Shown here: piece after piece, positions 34,200 through 43,881 of the stretch
How positions within the stretch are numbered: position 1 is the first letter of the stretch
How the letters are laid out: every line of letters starts with the position of its first letter
Source: Parolsenella massiliensis
GTDB lineage: Bacteria > Actinomycetota > Coriobacteriia > Coriobacteriales > Atopobiaceae
Assembly (NCBI RefSeq): GCF_900143685.1
Contig: NZ_LT671675.1
Span: 1,109,985-1,173,984 of the forward strand
DNA length: 64,000 bases
Direction of reading: 5' to 3'
Program-made: the position numbers and the translations under genes
Notes under the pieces: generated by a model
Database searches by the model: none
What the model saw: only the letters and a program-made list of their open reading frames with translations
Told to the model about the DNA's origin: nothing

Positions 34200-35672
34200 C
34201 TAGCCCATCACCGCCTTCACAAATCGATCGAGGTAGGCCGCGCGCGACGCCTTCACGAGCACGAGGTCATCGGACGCGAGCACCGGCGAGACGACCCTCG
34301 TGAGCTCGTCGACGTCCGCCACGCGCACGAGCTTGTCCTCGGAGAATCCCATGAGCCTGGCCGCGCGCTCCATGTGGTCGGCGCGTTCCGTGCCCACGAT
34401 GACGAGCATGTCGAGCGGCTTGGCGGCCGCGTAGGCGCCCACGAGCTCGTGGAGGCGGTCCTCCTCCTCGCCAAGCTCGCCGATCTCTCCCAGGACGGCG
34501 ATGCGACGGCCGGCTGCAGCCACGCGCATGCTGCACAGGGCATTCAGGGCCGCGGCGGTGGAGTCGGGGCTGGCGTTGTAGGAGTCGTCAATGACGCGGC
34601 AGCCGCAGGAGGCGCGCACGACCTCTTGGCGCATGTGCGTGGGTGCGAGCTCCGCGAGTGCCTCGGCCGCCTGGCTCGCGTCCGCGCCCATGGAGACGGA
34701 CAGCGCAAAGGCGAGCAGGAAGTCGGGCACGACCTGGGCGCCCGTGAGCGACAGCGTCTCTGAGAACGTGGTGCCCGCGGGAGCGTCTCCCAGCGGTCGC
34801 AGCACCTCGACGCCAAAGCTGGGATGCGCCTCGTCGTCGAGCGCAACGCCCGTGGCCACGAGCGAGCTGCCCTCGCCCACCCCGACGAGCGTCACGGGGA
34901 CGTCGGCGGGCTTGGCGAACGTCTCGGCGATGAAGGGCGTGTAGTCGTTCTCGGCAAACATGACGAGCATGGGGTCGGGCGCCACCGTGCTGCTCGGGGC
35001 GTGGACAAGCGGCGCCACGATCTCTCCCTTGGCGCGGGCGATGCCCTCGCGAGACCCCAACAGGCCAATGTGGCTCGTGCCCACGTTCGTGATGACCGCG
35101 ACACGAGGGCCCGCGCACGCGGCCAGGCGCTCGATCTCGCCGGGGTGGTTCATGCCCATCTCCACGACGAGCACTTCGGCGTCCGTCGGGGCCTCGAGGA
35201 TCGTGATGGGCACGCCGATGAGGTTGTTAAAGTTGCCGGCCGTGGCGTGCACGCGGTAGCGGGTCGAGAGGGCGGCGGCAAGCATGTCCTTCGTCGTCGT
35301 CTTACCCACAGATCCCGTGACGCCCACGACGCACCAGTCCTGGCGGCGCCTCCACCAGCCGGCGAGCCTCAGCATGAACTCCGTGGCGTCGTCCGTCTCG
35401 CAGCGCACGATGGCCGCCCCACGCTCGCGAGCGGCCGCGAGGGCCGCCTCGTCGGGCTCTCTCGTGACGGCCACGACGCCCGCGCCCGCCTCGATGGCGC
35501 GCGCCACGAAGTCGTTGCCATCCACGCGCTCGCCGGGAAACGCCACGAACAGTCCCCGCTCGCCCACACGGCGCGAGTCGATGGCCACGCCGCGCGCGGT
35601 CTGCTCTCCCGTGCCCCAAACAAGCGCGGCGCCCGTGGCGGCGCATATGTCAGACGCGGTGCATTCAATCAT
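34200..35672 (-). CDS. murF: UDP-MurNAc-tripeptide:D-Ala-D-Ala ligase MurF
   Basis: 490 aa Mur ligase adding the D-Ala-D-Ala dipeptide. N-terminal domain with GVAIDSRRVGERGLFVAFPGERVDGNDFV, P-loop GVTGSVGKTTTKDMLAAAL, GNFNNLIGVPITIL, VEMGMNHPGEIERL, NVGTSHIGLLGSREGIARAKGEI and VIDDSYNASPDSTAAALNAL. The usual upstream neighbour murE is absent, so the third residue is added by an enzyme encoded elsewhere. Confidence 0.95.
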   Translation of the reverse strand: MIECTASDICAATGAALVWGTGEQTARGVAIDSRRVGERGLFVAFPGERVDGNDFVARAIEAGAGVVAVTREPDEAALAAARERGAAIVRCETDDATEFMLRLAGWWRRRQDWCVVGVTGSVGKTTTKDMLAAALSTRYRVHATAGNFNNLIGVPITILEAPTDAEVLVVEMGMNHPGEIERLAACAGPRVAVITNVGTSHIGLLGSREGIARAKGEIVAPLVHAPSSTVAPDPMLVMFAENDYTPFIAETFAKPADVPVTLVGVGEGSSLVATGVALDDEAHPSFGVEVLRPLGDAPAGTTFSETLSLTGAQVVPDFLLAFALSVSMGADASQAAEALAELAPTHMRQEVVRASCGCRVIDDSYNASPDSTAAALNALCSMRVAAAGRRIAVLGEIGELGEEEDRLHELVGAYAAAKPLDMLVIVGTERADHMERAARLMGFSEDKLVRVADVDELTRVVSPVLASDDLVLVKASRAAYLDRFVKAVMG

Positions 35673-35702
35673 GCGAATCTCCCGATGGAGGGCATGCCCT
35701 CC

Positions 35703-37475
35703 CTAGTCTTGTGCTGGAACGCTCAGGTCCGTGAGGGCCTCACTCATGATAGCCGAGAAGGGCGCGGCGGCCGCGCTGCCGTGCTGGGAGGTGCCGTACA
35801 GACCCACGTAACACAGCACCTGCGCGTCCTCGCCGTTCGCGAAGCCGATGAACGAGCTGAGGTAGGAGTCGTCCAGGTAGCCGCCCGTGTCGAGCGCCTG
35901 CTGGCCCGTGCCCGTCTTGCCCACGACGTCATAGCCCGCCACCTGGGCGTCCTGGCCTGTGCCCTCGAGGACGACGTCGCGCAAATCGCCGATGACGCTC
36001 TCGCAGGCATCTGCGGAGATGACCTGCTGGCCCTGGCCCCAGTCGGCCTTCTCGGAGCCCTTCTGCACGAGGAAGTGCGGCGTCACGAGCGTGCCCTTGT
36101 TGGCGATCGCGCCGATGGCGCGCACGAGCTGGATCGAGGGGAAGGCGATGCCCTGGCCAAACGCGGCGGCGCCCGTCGTGGCCCCGGTGTACTCGTCTCG
36201 CGAGGGCACGATGCCGGCCGACTCGCCGGGGAAGTCGATGCCCGTCTTCTGGCCGATGCCAAACGCCTCGATGCCCGCGCTGAACTTGTCGGCACCGATG
36301 AGCTGGCCCACGAGCGCGGCTCCGGTGTTCGAGGAGCGGCGCATGATCTCGGTGGGCGTCATGTCCATCGTGTAGTCGCGGCCGTCGATGTCGGTGACCG
36401 TGTCGTCGCCGACCTTCACCTGGGCGGGCACGGAGAACGTGGAGTTCTTCGTGATCGTGCCCGTGTCGTAGCCGATGGCCATCGTGAGCGTCTTGAACGT
36501 GGAGCCAGGCTCGTAGGAGTCAGAGACGCTCATGAGCTTGAGCGCGTCGTTCGTGAGGGTCGAGGGGTCCGTGGGGTCGAACAGCGGCCAGGAGCAGGCG
36601 GCCAGGATCTCTCCGGTGCCAGGCTGGGTGACGATGACGTTACCGCTCTTGGCCTCGGTGTCGTCCATGGCCTGCGTGAGCTGCTCCTCGGCCACGCGCT
36701 GCACGTTCACGTCGAGCGAGACGATGATGTCGGTGCCATCCGTCGCCTCATGGATCTCAGAGGCGCCGCCGGCGACAGGCGTGCCGTCGCGGCCGTGCTC
36801 CATGACCATCTCGCCGTCGGTGCCGGAGAGCACGTCGTCATACTGCAGCTCGAGGCCAGACAGGCCGTGCCCGTCCGTGCCGATGAAGCCGAGCACCTGC
36901 CCTGCCGTGGCACCGTAGGGGTAGACGCGCTTGACGTCGGCGAGGGTATAGACGCCCTGGACGCCCTTCTGGGCGAGCGTGGAGACGACGTCTGAGGCGA
37001 CGTCGGTGTCGACCTGGCGCTTGAGGTAGGCAAACGTCGTGTCCTGCGAGAGCGTGGGCAGGTAGTCCGAGGCAGACCCGCCGAGCTTGTCGGCGAGCAC
37101 GGAGGCGGCGGCGTTCTTGTCGCTCACGGCGTTGGGGTTGCAGTAGAGGGTCTTGCACTCGACGCTCGTGGCAAGCACGTTGCCGTTGCGGTCGTAGATG
37201 GTGCCGCGCTTGGCCTGAATGGTGACGTTGGAGGTGGACGTAGAGGCAGCCCTGGTCGAGAGACTCGAGGCGTCTATGACCTGCAGCCACACAAGCCGTG
37301 CGGCCACCACGGCAAGCAGCACCAGCACGACGAGGGGCAGGCGCCTGCCACCGGCCACCTCACCCGCGCCCCCGCGGCTGCGCCGGCGGCGCTCCTCGTC
37401 ATAGGAGGACGTCTGGCGCGTACGGCGCGGGCGGCCGTCGCGGCCGGGGCCTTGTCTTGAGTCTCGATAATCCAT
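35703..37475 (-). CDS. ftsI: Septal transpeptidase FtsI (class B penicillin-binding protein)
   Basis: 590 aa. A basic cytoplasmic tail (1-46), one membrane segment (about 47-66), the pedestal starting RGTIYDRNGNVLATS (90-104), and a transpeptidase domain with STFK at 325-328 (active Ser325), SSN at 381-383 and KTG at 520-522. It crosslinks septal peptidoglycan together with FtsW. No PASTA domains follow. It lies 38 nt downstream of ftsL. Confidence 0.95.
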   Translation of the reverse strand: MDYRDSRQGPGRDGRPRRTRQTSSYDEERRRRSRGGAGEVAGGRRLPLVVLVLLAVVAARLVWLQVIDASSLSTRAASTSTSNVTIQAKRGTIYDRNGNVLATSVECKTLYCNPNAVSDKNAAASVLADKLGGSASDYLPTLSQDTTFAYLKRQVDTDVASDVVSTLAQKGVQGVYTLADVKRVYPYGATAGQVLGFIGTDGHGLSGLELQYDDVLSGTDGEMVMEHGRDGTPVAGGASEIHEATDGTDIIVSLDVNVQRVAEEQLTQAMDDTEAKSGNVIVTQPGTGEILAACSWPLFDPTDPSTLTNDALKLMSVSDSYEPGSTFKTLTMAIGYDTGTITKNSTFSVPAQVKVGDDTVTDIDGRDYTMDMTPTEIMRRSSNTGAALVGQLIGADKFSAGIEAFGIGQKTGIDFPGESAGIVPSRDEYTGATTGAAAFGQGIAFPSIQLVRAIGAIANKGTLVTPHFLVQKGSEKADWGQGQQVISADACESVIGDLRDVVLEGTGQDAQVAGYDVVGKTGTGQQALDTGGYLDDSYLSSFIGFANGEDAQVLCYVGLYGTSQHGSAAAAPFSAIMSEALTDLSVPAQD

Positions 37476-37513
37476 GAAGCCTAGTGTAGGTGAGTTCGCG
37501 GCAGCGAGGACCC

Positions 37514-38122
37514 TTAGGCGAGCGAGTCCACGTCAGCTGCATTCGCGCCGGCGGTGGATCCGTCTCCCTGCGTCTGGGTGGCCTGGTCAACCTCGCTCGC
37601 CATCTCGTCGGAGCTCTTCTGGGCCTGGGTGGCGTTCGTGGCCTCGTCTGTGGCCTGGGCGTCGGTAGCGTCGGAGGAAGCGTTGTCAGCGGCGGTGGCG
37701 TCGTCTGCGGCGGAGGCATCCGCGACGGAGAGCCTCTCGGCGCCGCCCGCGAGCACCATGCCGTAGCTCTGTGTGGCGATGCGGTCGATGCGCTGGCTGC
37801 TCGAGAGCACGGAGCGCTGGATGCGCAGGTCGTCCTCGAGAGCGCGGGTCTGCTTGAGCTCGGTGCGCATGGTCTCGTTGCTGGCGAGCGTGCCCACGGC
37901 CATGGAGTACACGCCGATGCGGGCGACGCACAGGACGACGAGGGCGGCGCAGATGATGGCGGCGAGCTTGAGGTTGGCGACGAACTGGGACGAGACCCCC
38001 CGACGCTCGAGGTGGTCGAGACCCGAACCCTCGACGACCTCGAAGGAGGTGCGCGCGGCGCGCTGGGGAGTCGCCTCCCCAAGGTAGTCGAGGCGGACGG
38101 CCTCAGAGCCCTGATACATCAT
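37514..38122 (-). CDS. ftsL: FtsL-like septal protein with long acidic tail
   Basis: 202 aa. One membrane segment (about 52-75), then a short coiled coil (about 80-115) ending in RIDRIATQSYGMVLAG, the pattern at the FtsL C-terminus. Position between rsmH and ftsI fits FtsL. An additional 70-residue tail rich in Ala, Asp, Ser, Thr and Gln follows and is not part of the usual family; it would be extracellular. Assignment rests on topology and context because FtsL is poorly conserved. Confidence 0.8.
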   Translation of the reverse strand: MMYQGSEAVRLDYLGEATPQRAARTSFEVVEGSGLDHLERRGVSSQFVANLKLAAIICAALVVLCVARIGVYSMAVGTLASNETMRTELKQTRALEDDLRIQRSVLSSSQRIDRIATQSYGMVLAGGAERLSVADASAADDATAADNASSDATDAQATDEATNATQAQKSSDEMASEVDQATQTQGDGSTAGANAADVDSLA

Positions 38123-38162
38123 TCGTCGTCATCCCTGCTTGCTAGCGTGTCTTTTGAGCAAA

Positions 38163-38199
38163 GAGCCAGCTGGGGGCCCTTTCGGGCCCCTTGGCTCTG
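38163..38199 (-). terminator. Hairpin with GAAA loop between rsmH and ftsL
   Basis: On the minus strand AGAGCCA and GGGGCCC pair with GGGCCCC and TGGCTCT around a GAAA tetraloop, followed by TTTGCTC. This is strong enough to cause partial termination inside the division operon. It could also protect the upstream mRNA. Confidence 0.55.
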
Positions 38200-38212
38200 T
38201 GGTTCGTTGGTG

Positions 38213-38266
38213 GTGCGTTTGAGGTGCGTTTGGGTGCGGTGGTGCGTTGTTTGGTGCGGTGGTGCG
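38213..38266. repeat. Six GGTGCG repeats at about 10-bp spacing
   Basis: GGTGCG occurs at 38213, 38223, 38233, 38241, 38253 and 38261. It is a G/T-rich stretch (C/A-rich in the operon's transcript) in the 193-bp gap between rsmH and ftsL. Spacing near one helical turn suggests protein binding, but slippage-generated repeat is an alternative. Confidence 0.6.
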
Positions 38267-38315
38267 ACGTGCTATGCGCTCAGCCTTGCGGCATCGTGCC
38301 TTGCGTGCGCGCGGG

Positions 38316-39272
38316 CTAGCAGTCGAGCTTCACTGCCGCGCGCGTCTTGGCGCTGCGGGCGCGTGGGTTGCGCTCGAGCTCCTCCTCGCTCGCCACGAGT
38401 GGCTTGCGAGTCTTGACGCGGATGATCGGCACGTGACCGCAGACGCACACCGGAAGGTCCGGCGGGCAGGTGCATCCCTGGCTCATCTCGCCAAACAGGT
38501 GCTTGACGATGCGGTCCTCGAGCGAGTGGTAGCTGATGACGCAGACGCGACCGCCGGGGTTCAACCAGCGGATGGCCGCCTCGAGCCCTCGCTCGAGCAC
38601 CTCGAGCTCGTGGTTGACCTCGATGCGCAGGGCCTGGAACGTCTTGCGCGCCGGGTGTCCCCCGTGGCGCCTCGCCGCCGCGGGGATCGCGGCCTTGATG
38701 GCGTCTACGAGCTCGAACGTCGTCTGGATCGGCTCCTTGGCCCTTCGCCTCACGATCTCGCGGGCGATGCGGGGGGCGAACTTCTCGTCCCCATAGACGG
38801 AAAGGATCCGGGCGAGGTCGGCTTCGTCATAGGTGTTTATGACCTCAGCTGCGGTTTGGGTGTGTTTTCCCGGATCCATTCGCATGTCGAGGGGTGCGTC
38901 CTCGTTGTACGAGAAACCCCTCTCGGGAATATCGAGTTGCGGGGAGGAGACGCCGAGGTCGAACAGGAAGCAGTCCACGCCGGGCACCTCTGCCTTGACG
39001 AGAAGCTCGTCGAGGTCTCCGAAGTTGCCCTTGAGGAACAGGTGACGCCCCTGCGGCACCTCGCGCTCGAAGCGCTCGGTGGCGGCGGCAAGCGCCATGT
39101 CGTCCTGGTCGATGCCGATGGACAGGCCGTCTGGCGCCACGCGACGGGCGAGCTCGACCGTGTGGCCGGCCCCTCCGAGCGTGCAGTCGCAGACGATGTC
39201 GCCGGGCTTGGGGTCGAGCTCGCGCAGGACCTCCCCCAGCATCACGGGTACGTGCCGGTATTCGTCTGTCAT
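38316..39272 (-). CDS. rsmH: 16S rRNA (cytosine1402-N4)-methyltransferase RsmH
   Basis: 318 aa AdoMet-dependent enzyme (formerly MraW). HVPVMLGEVL at the N-terminus, motif I CDCTLGGAGHTVELA, FLFDLGVSSPQLDIPERGFSYNEDAPLDMRMD, RRHGGHPARKTFQALRIEVNHELE and VISYHSLEDRIVK are typical. ATG 39272 is preceded by GTGGAG; a GTG nine bases earlier is less likely. Starts 11 nt after mraZ. Confidence 0.95.
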   Translation of the reverse strand: MTDEYRHVPVMLGEVLRELDPKPGDIVCDCTLGGAGHTVELARRVAPDGLSIGIDQDDMALAAATERFEREVPQGRHLFLKGNFGDLDELLVKAEVPGVDCFLFDLGVSSPQLDIPERGFSYNEDAPLDMRMDPGKHTQTAAEVINTYDEADLARILSVYGDEKFAPRIAREIVRRRAKEPIQTTFELVDAIKAAIPAAARRHGGHPARKTFQALRIEVNHELEVLERGLEAAIRWLNPGGRVCVISYHSLEDRIVKHLFGEMSQGCTCPPDLPVCVCGHVPIIRVKTRKPLVASEEELERNPRARSAKTRAAVKLDC

Positions 39273-39283
39273 GCTCTCCACCC

Positions 39284-39733
39284 CTAGTCCTCGTCGTCGA
39301 GCAGGGCGTCGATGTCGACGTCGAGCTCAGCCTGCTTCTCGGCCCAGACCTCCGTGTTGTACACGGCGAAGTGGTCCGCGTCGCCAACGACGACCGCCTC
39401 GCGGCCGAGGGAGAGCTTCTCCAGGTCGGACTGGGCGATCTTGCCAAGCGCGACGCGGCCGGACTTGTCGATCTCGACCGTGACCGTCTTGGCGTTCAGG
39501 CCCAGACGAAGCGCCTTGTCCTTCTTGGAGCGCGGGTTGAAGCCGTTGGGAAAGCAGCTCTCGACCCACTCCTTGTGCCCCTCGGGGGTGAAGCCCCACA
39601 GCGCGCCCTTCACGAGGATGAGGCAGACCTTGTTGCCGGCCTCCTTGAAGTCGTCGCGATACTCGGCGGGAAGCGTGATGCGCCCCTGGGCGTCCACAGA
39701 AACGGTCTTGGACCCAGTCAGGTACATCTTCAA
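39284..39733 (-). CDS. mraZ: Transcriptional regulator MraZ
   Basis: 149 aa with two SpoVT-AbrB-type repeats: LTGSKTVSVDAQGRITLPAEYRDDF at 5-29 and a second around 80-120 (KTVTVEIDKSGRVALGKIAQSDLEKL). MraZ binds its own promoter region and regulates the dcw cluster in several bacteria. First gene of the cluster; see the promoter repeats just upstream. ATG 39733 follows GAGGGGAG. Confidence 0.94.
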   Translation of the reverse strand: MKMYLTGSKTVSVDAQGRITLPAEYRDDFKEAGNKVCLILVKGALWGFTPEGHKEWVESCFPNGFNPRSKKDKALRLGLNAKTVTVEIDKSGRVALGKIAQSDLEKLSLGREAVVVGDADHFAVYNTEVWAEKQAELDVDIDALLDDED

Positions 39734-39797
39734 CTCCCCTCAGGCATCGCGGCCGGCGTCCCGGTCATGCTCATCCGCGCTCGTTCGCGCTGTTAAG

Positions 39798-39826
39798 AAT
39801 ATAAGGCCCGGGGGTGGCCTGAGCAA
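39798..39826 (-). promoter_or_regulatory. Promoter of the mraZ division cluster
   Basis: On the minus strand TTGCTC (39821-39826) and TATATT (39798-39803) are separated by 17 bp. The -10 box is about 65 nt upstream of the mraZ start. It is the only promoter-like pair in the gap and lies immediately downstream of the triple repeat. Confidence 0.75.
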
Positions 39827-39883
39827 CCCTAAATCCGACTATTTCCCCCTACAACAGACTATCGAGCCCCTGTCATCGACTAT
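39827..39883 (-). promoter_or_regulatory. Triple ATAGTC-N6-AGGG(G) repeat upstream of the mraZ -35 box
   Basis: In the direction of mraZ, three direct copies of ATAGTC-N6-AGGG(G) lie at 39883-39867, 39862-39846 and 39842-39827. The GACTAT starts on plus are at 39837, 39857 and 39878, so the period is 20-21 bp, two helical turns. The last copy abuts the -35 box. MraZ binds direct G-rich repeats (TGGG type) in characterised species, so it is the first candidate to bind here. Confidence 0.65.
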
Positions 39884-39958
39884 CGCCGCCCGCGCCTCCC
39901 CAGCGGTTGTGGCGAACAGGCGTTTGCGCACGAGCGATTGTGGGAGCCTCGCGGCATG

Positions 39959-39988
39959 AAAAAACCCACGACCGAATGTAGTCGCGGG
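39959..39988 (-). terminator. Terminator after xerD
   Basis: Minus-strand stem CCCGCGAC/GTCGTGGG (39981-39988 with 39965-39972) followed directly by TTTTTT. It separates xerD from the mraZ cluster. Confidence 0.85.
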
Positions 39989-40079
39989 CTGCGTGACGAA
40001 GATGTGAAGTCGCAGGTAGATGGGCTATCCGTCGCAAAATCGGACGAACGGTCGCCCTTCTCGGACAAACGGAGCGGGC

Positions 40080-40997
40080 CTAGGCGTTGGCGCGGGGATG
40101 GGCCCCCATGTAGACCTCCCGGATGTGGCTGCGGTCGAGGTGGGTGTAGAGCTGCGTCGTGGAGATATCGGCGTGGCCGAGAAGTTCCTGGACGATGCGC
40201 AGGTCGGCGCCTCCCTCGAGCATGTGCGTCGCGAAGCTGTGGCGCAGCGTGTGCGGGTGCAGCCCCTCGATCCCCACGACGGCGCCAGCCTTGGCCACAA
40301 GCGAGTGAACGCTCTGGCGCGACAGGTGCCTGCCGCGGTTGTTGAGAAACACCGCCGAGGACGAGACGCGTGGGCTCACGAGCTGCGGGCGCCACGTATC
40401 GAGGTAGTCTGCCAAGACGCTCGCGGCCGTGCCCACGATGGGGACGATGCGCTCCTTGTCGCCCTTGCCCACCACGCGCAGCACCTGCTCGTCGAGCATG
40501 ACCTGGCGAAGGTCCAGGCCGCACAGCTCCGAGACGCGCAGGCCGCAGCCGTAGAGCACCTCCACGATGGCGTGGTCGCGCTGGCCGGCAGGCGTGGCCG
40601 GGAACGGCTGGTCGAGCAGCGCCGAGGCCTGCTCGCGGCTGATGACGTCGGGCAGGCGGTCGGGCTTTTTGGGAAGCGGAAGGTCCGCCGCGGGATGCGT
40701 GATGGAGATGCGCTCGGCCACCATGAAGCGGTGGAAGCCCTTGATGGCAGATACCGCGCGCTCGACGCTCGAGATGGCAAGGCCGCTCTCGCGAAGGCGC
40801 CGCACGTGCGCCTCGATGCGCTCGCGCGTGACCTGGTCGGGACGCGTGATGCCCTCGCGCTTGAGGCCGGCGAGGTAGCTCCTCAGGTCGCGCCCATAGG
40901 CCAGCACCGTGTTGCGCGAGCAGCCACGCTCGACGGCAACGTAGTTGAGATACTCCTTGAGTGCGCGCGAGAGGTCCAAGACGATCTGCTCCCCCAT
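40080..40997 (-). CDS. xerD: Tyrosine site-specific recombinase XerD
   Basis: 305 aa recombinase, probably resolving chromosome dimers at dif. N-terminal SAM-like domain (1-105) and catalytic domain with R154 (GCGLRVSE), K178 (GKGDKER), H249 and R252 (HTLRHSFATH), H275 (GHADIST) and nucleophile Y284 (QLYTHLD). Length and order fit XerD/XerC; the choice between them is from general resemblance. No sign of phage or integron neighbours. Confidence 0.9.
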   Translation of the reverse strand: MGEQIVLDLSRALKEYLNYVAVERGCSRNTVLAYGRDLRSYLAGLKREGITRPDQVTRERIEAHVRRLRESGLAISSVERAVSAIKGFHRFMVAERISITHPAADLPLPKKPDRLPDVISREQASALLDQPFPATPAGQRDHAIVEVLYGCGLRVSELCGLDLRQVMLDEQVLRVVGKGDKERIVPIVGTAASVLADYLDTWRPQLVSPRVSSSAVFLNNRGRHLSRQSVHSLVAKAGAVVGIEGLHPHTLRHSFATHMLEGGADLRIVQELLGHADISTTQLYTHLDRSHIREVYMGAHPRANA

Positions 40998-41031
40998 GCC
41001 GGCGCCGCGTGGGCCCGGCGAGATTACGGAC

Positions 41032-41064
41032 GGGTCGCCCCGGGCACGTGACCCGGGGCGACCC
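41032..41064. terminator. 13-bp perfect hairpin downstream of pyrG
   Basis: GGGTCGCCCCGGG (41032-41044) and CCCGGGGCGACCC (41052-41064) with a 7-nt loop, 72 nt past the pyrG stop. There is no T-run, so it may work as a Rho-assisted terminator or RNA-end stabiliser. Confidence 0.55.
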
Positions 41065-41135
41065 TAATACTAGCGTCAGTTCAAACGATGATACGCCATC
41101 GATGCATGCACAGCACGATGGCACCGGTGTTCGCG

Positions 41136-42818
<1,683 letters not shown>

Positions 42819-42894
42819 CTACTTTCTACGGGTCTTCATCCTAGCACCACGGCGGGGCCTGGTCGCACTCTTCACATCATTTTAACGATGGCGG

Positions 42895-42968
42895 CCATTG
42901 GGGACGGGTTCCTCTGGCAGGCCCGGCCTCACGCGCGGGGTCGTGCCAGAGGAACCCGTCCCCAATGG
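42895..42968. repeat. 25-bp perfect inverted repeat between pyrG and the Cof hydrolase
   Basis: Arms 42895-42919 and 42944-42968 are exact reverse complements, built around GGGGACGGG and TCCTCTGGCA, with a 24-nt GC-rich loop. A short CGTCCCCTTTGGCAC tail follows to 42985, the stop codon of the hydrolase. It likely ends the minus-strand hydrolase transcript. Confidence 0.8.
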
Positions 42969-42984
42969 CACGTCCCCTTTGGCA

Positions 42985-43806
42985 CTACGCCAGCAGGTAG
43001 CGCTCGATGGCCTCGGCCACGCCGTCGTGGTCGTTGTCGGAGACCTGGACGTCGGCGGCCTCCACGGCGGCGGGAATCGCGTTGCCCATGGCTACGCCCA
43101 GGCCGGCCGAGCGCAGCATCGCCAGGTCGTTCTCGGCGTCTCCCACGGCAATGGTCGCGGCCTCGTCCACGCCGAGCAGCTCGGCAAGCCTCGCCAGACC
43201 CGTCCCCTTGTCGACGCCTGGAGCCGAGAACTCCATGCTCGACGCCTCGGCGTTCGTGATCACGGCGTCCTTTCCCTCGAGCCGCTCGCGGCAGCGGTCG
43301 CGCGCGGAGACGTCCTCGAAGTGGATGTTGAGCTTGGACTGGGGAACGTCGGTCCTACGGGCGAAGGCGTGGGCGTCCTCCACGATCGTGGCCGTCTCGT
43401 GGTAGAGCGACGCGTAGGCGCCCACGCCGCAGAGCGCGGCCCGGGCCATCTCGTCTGCCTGCATGAAGATGCCCGTGCCACTCGTGACCTCGAGCAGAAA
43501 GGGTCCCTCCTGCTCGGCCACGTCCAGGGCGTGCGCGATGAACGCCGGGTCGAGGTCCGTCTCGGCAACGACGCGCTCGTGCTCCATGTCATAGATGACG
43601 GAGCCGGCGCAGCAGATGGCATAGCGCACGCCAGGCAGCTCGTCTCGGTACTTCGTGACCATGGCCGGGCAGCGCCCCGAGCAGATCGCGACGGTCTTGC
43701 CCGCCGCGGCGGCGCGCTCGATGGCGGCCACGGAGCTCGGGAGCACGCGCTTCTCGGAATCGAGCAGCGTGCCGTCCATGTCAAGCGCGATGATCTCGTA
43801 CGCCAT
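42985..43806 (-). CDS. Cof-type HAD hydrolase
   Basis: 273 aa HAD-IIB phosphatase. Motif I ALDMDGTLLDSEKRV (DxD nucleophile pair), motif II AICSGRC, Lys in GVDKGTGLARLAELLGV, and motif IV VGDAENDLAMLRSAGLGVAMGNA. ATG 43806 is the natural start; the longer frame only adds sequence from the adjacent palindrome. Substrate unknown; relatives dephosphorylate sugar phosphates, FMN or other small metabolites. Confidence 0.91.
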   Translation of the reverse strand: MAYEIIALDMDGTLLDSEKRVLPSSVAAIERAAAAGKTVAICSGRCPAMVTKYRDELPGVRYAICCAGSVIYDMEHERVVAETDLDPAFIAHALDVAEQEGPFLLEVTSGTGIFMQADEMARAALCGVGAYASLYHETATIVEDAHAFARRTDVPQSKLNIHFEDVSARDRCRERLEGKDAVITNAEASSMEFSAPGVDKGTGLARLAELLGVDEAATIAVGDAENDLAMLRSAGLGVAMGNAIPAAVEAADVQVSDNDHDGVAEAIERYLLA

Positions 43807-43840
43807 GCGAGTCCCCCTCAGTCTCGATGGTTCGTGAAAA

Positions 43841-43873
43841 AATGAGACAAGGGGACAGTCCCCTTGTCTCATT
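43841..43873. terminator. 15-bp perfect palindrome between the DUF1846 gene and the Cof hydrolase
   Basis: AATGAGACAAGGGGA (43841-43855) pairs with TCCCCTTGTCTCATT (43859-43873) around three bases, starting 8 nt past the DUF1846 stop. It probably ends that transcript before the hydrolase gene. A/T-flanked ends give a short U-rich tail in either direction. Confidence 0.7.
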
Positions 43874-43881
43874 CCAGTTGC

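Noticed and set aside
34824-36995. 723-codon plus-strand frame opposite murF and ftsI
   Set aside because: Crosses two well-supported genes on the other strand; no domain and repetitive composition.
38213-38266. CRISPR-like array from the GGTGCG repeats
   Set aside because: Unit is only 6 bp with 2-6 bp gaps; CRISPR repeats are 20-40 bp with unique spacers, and no cas genes are present.
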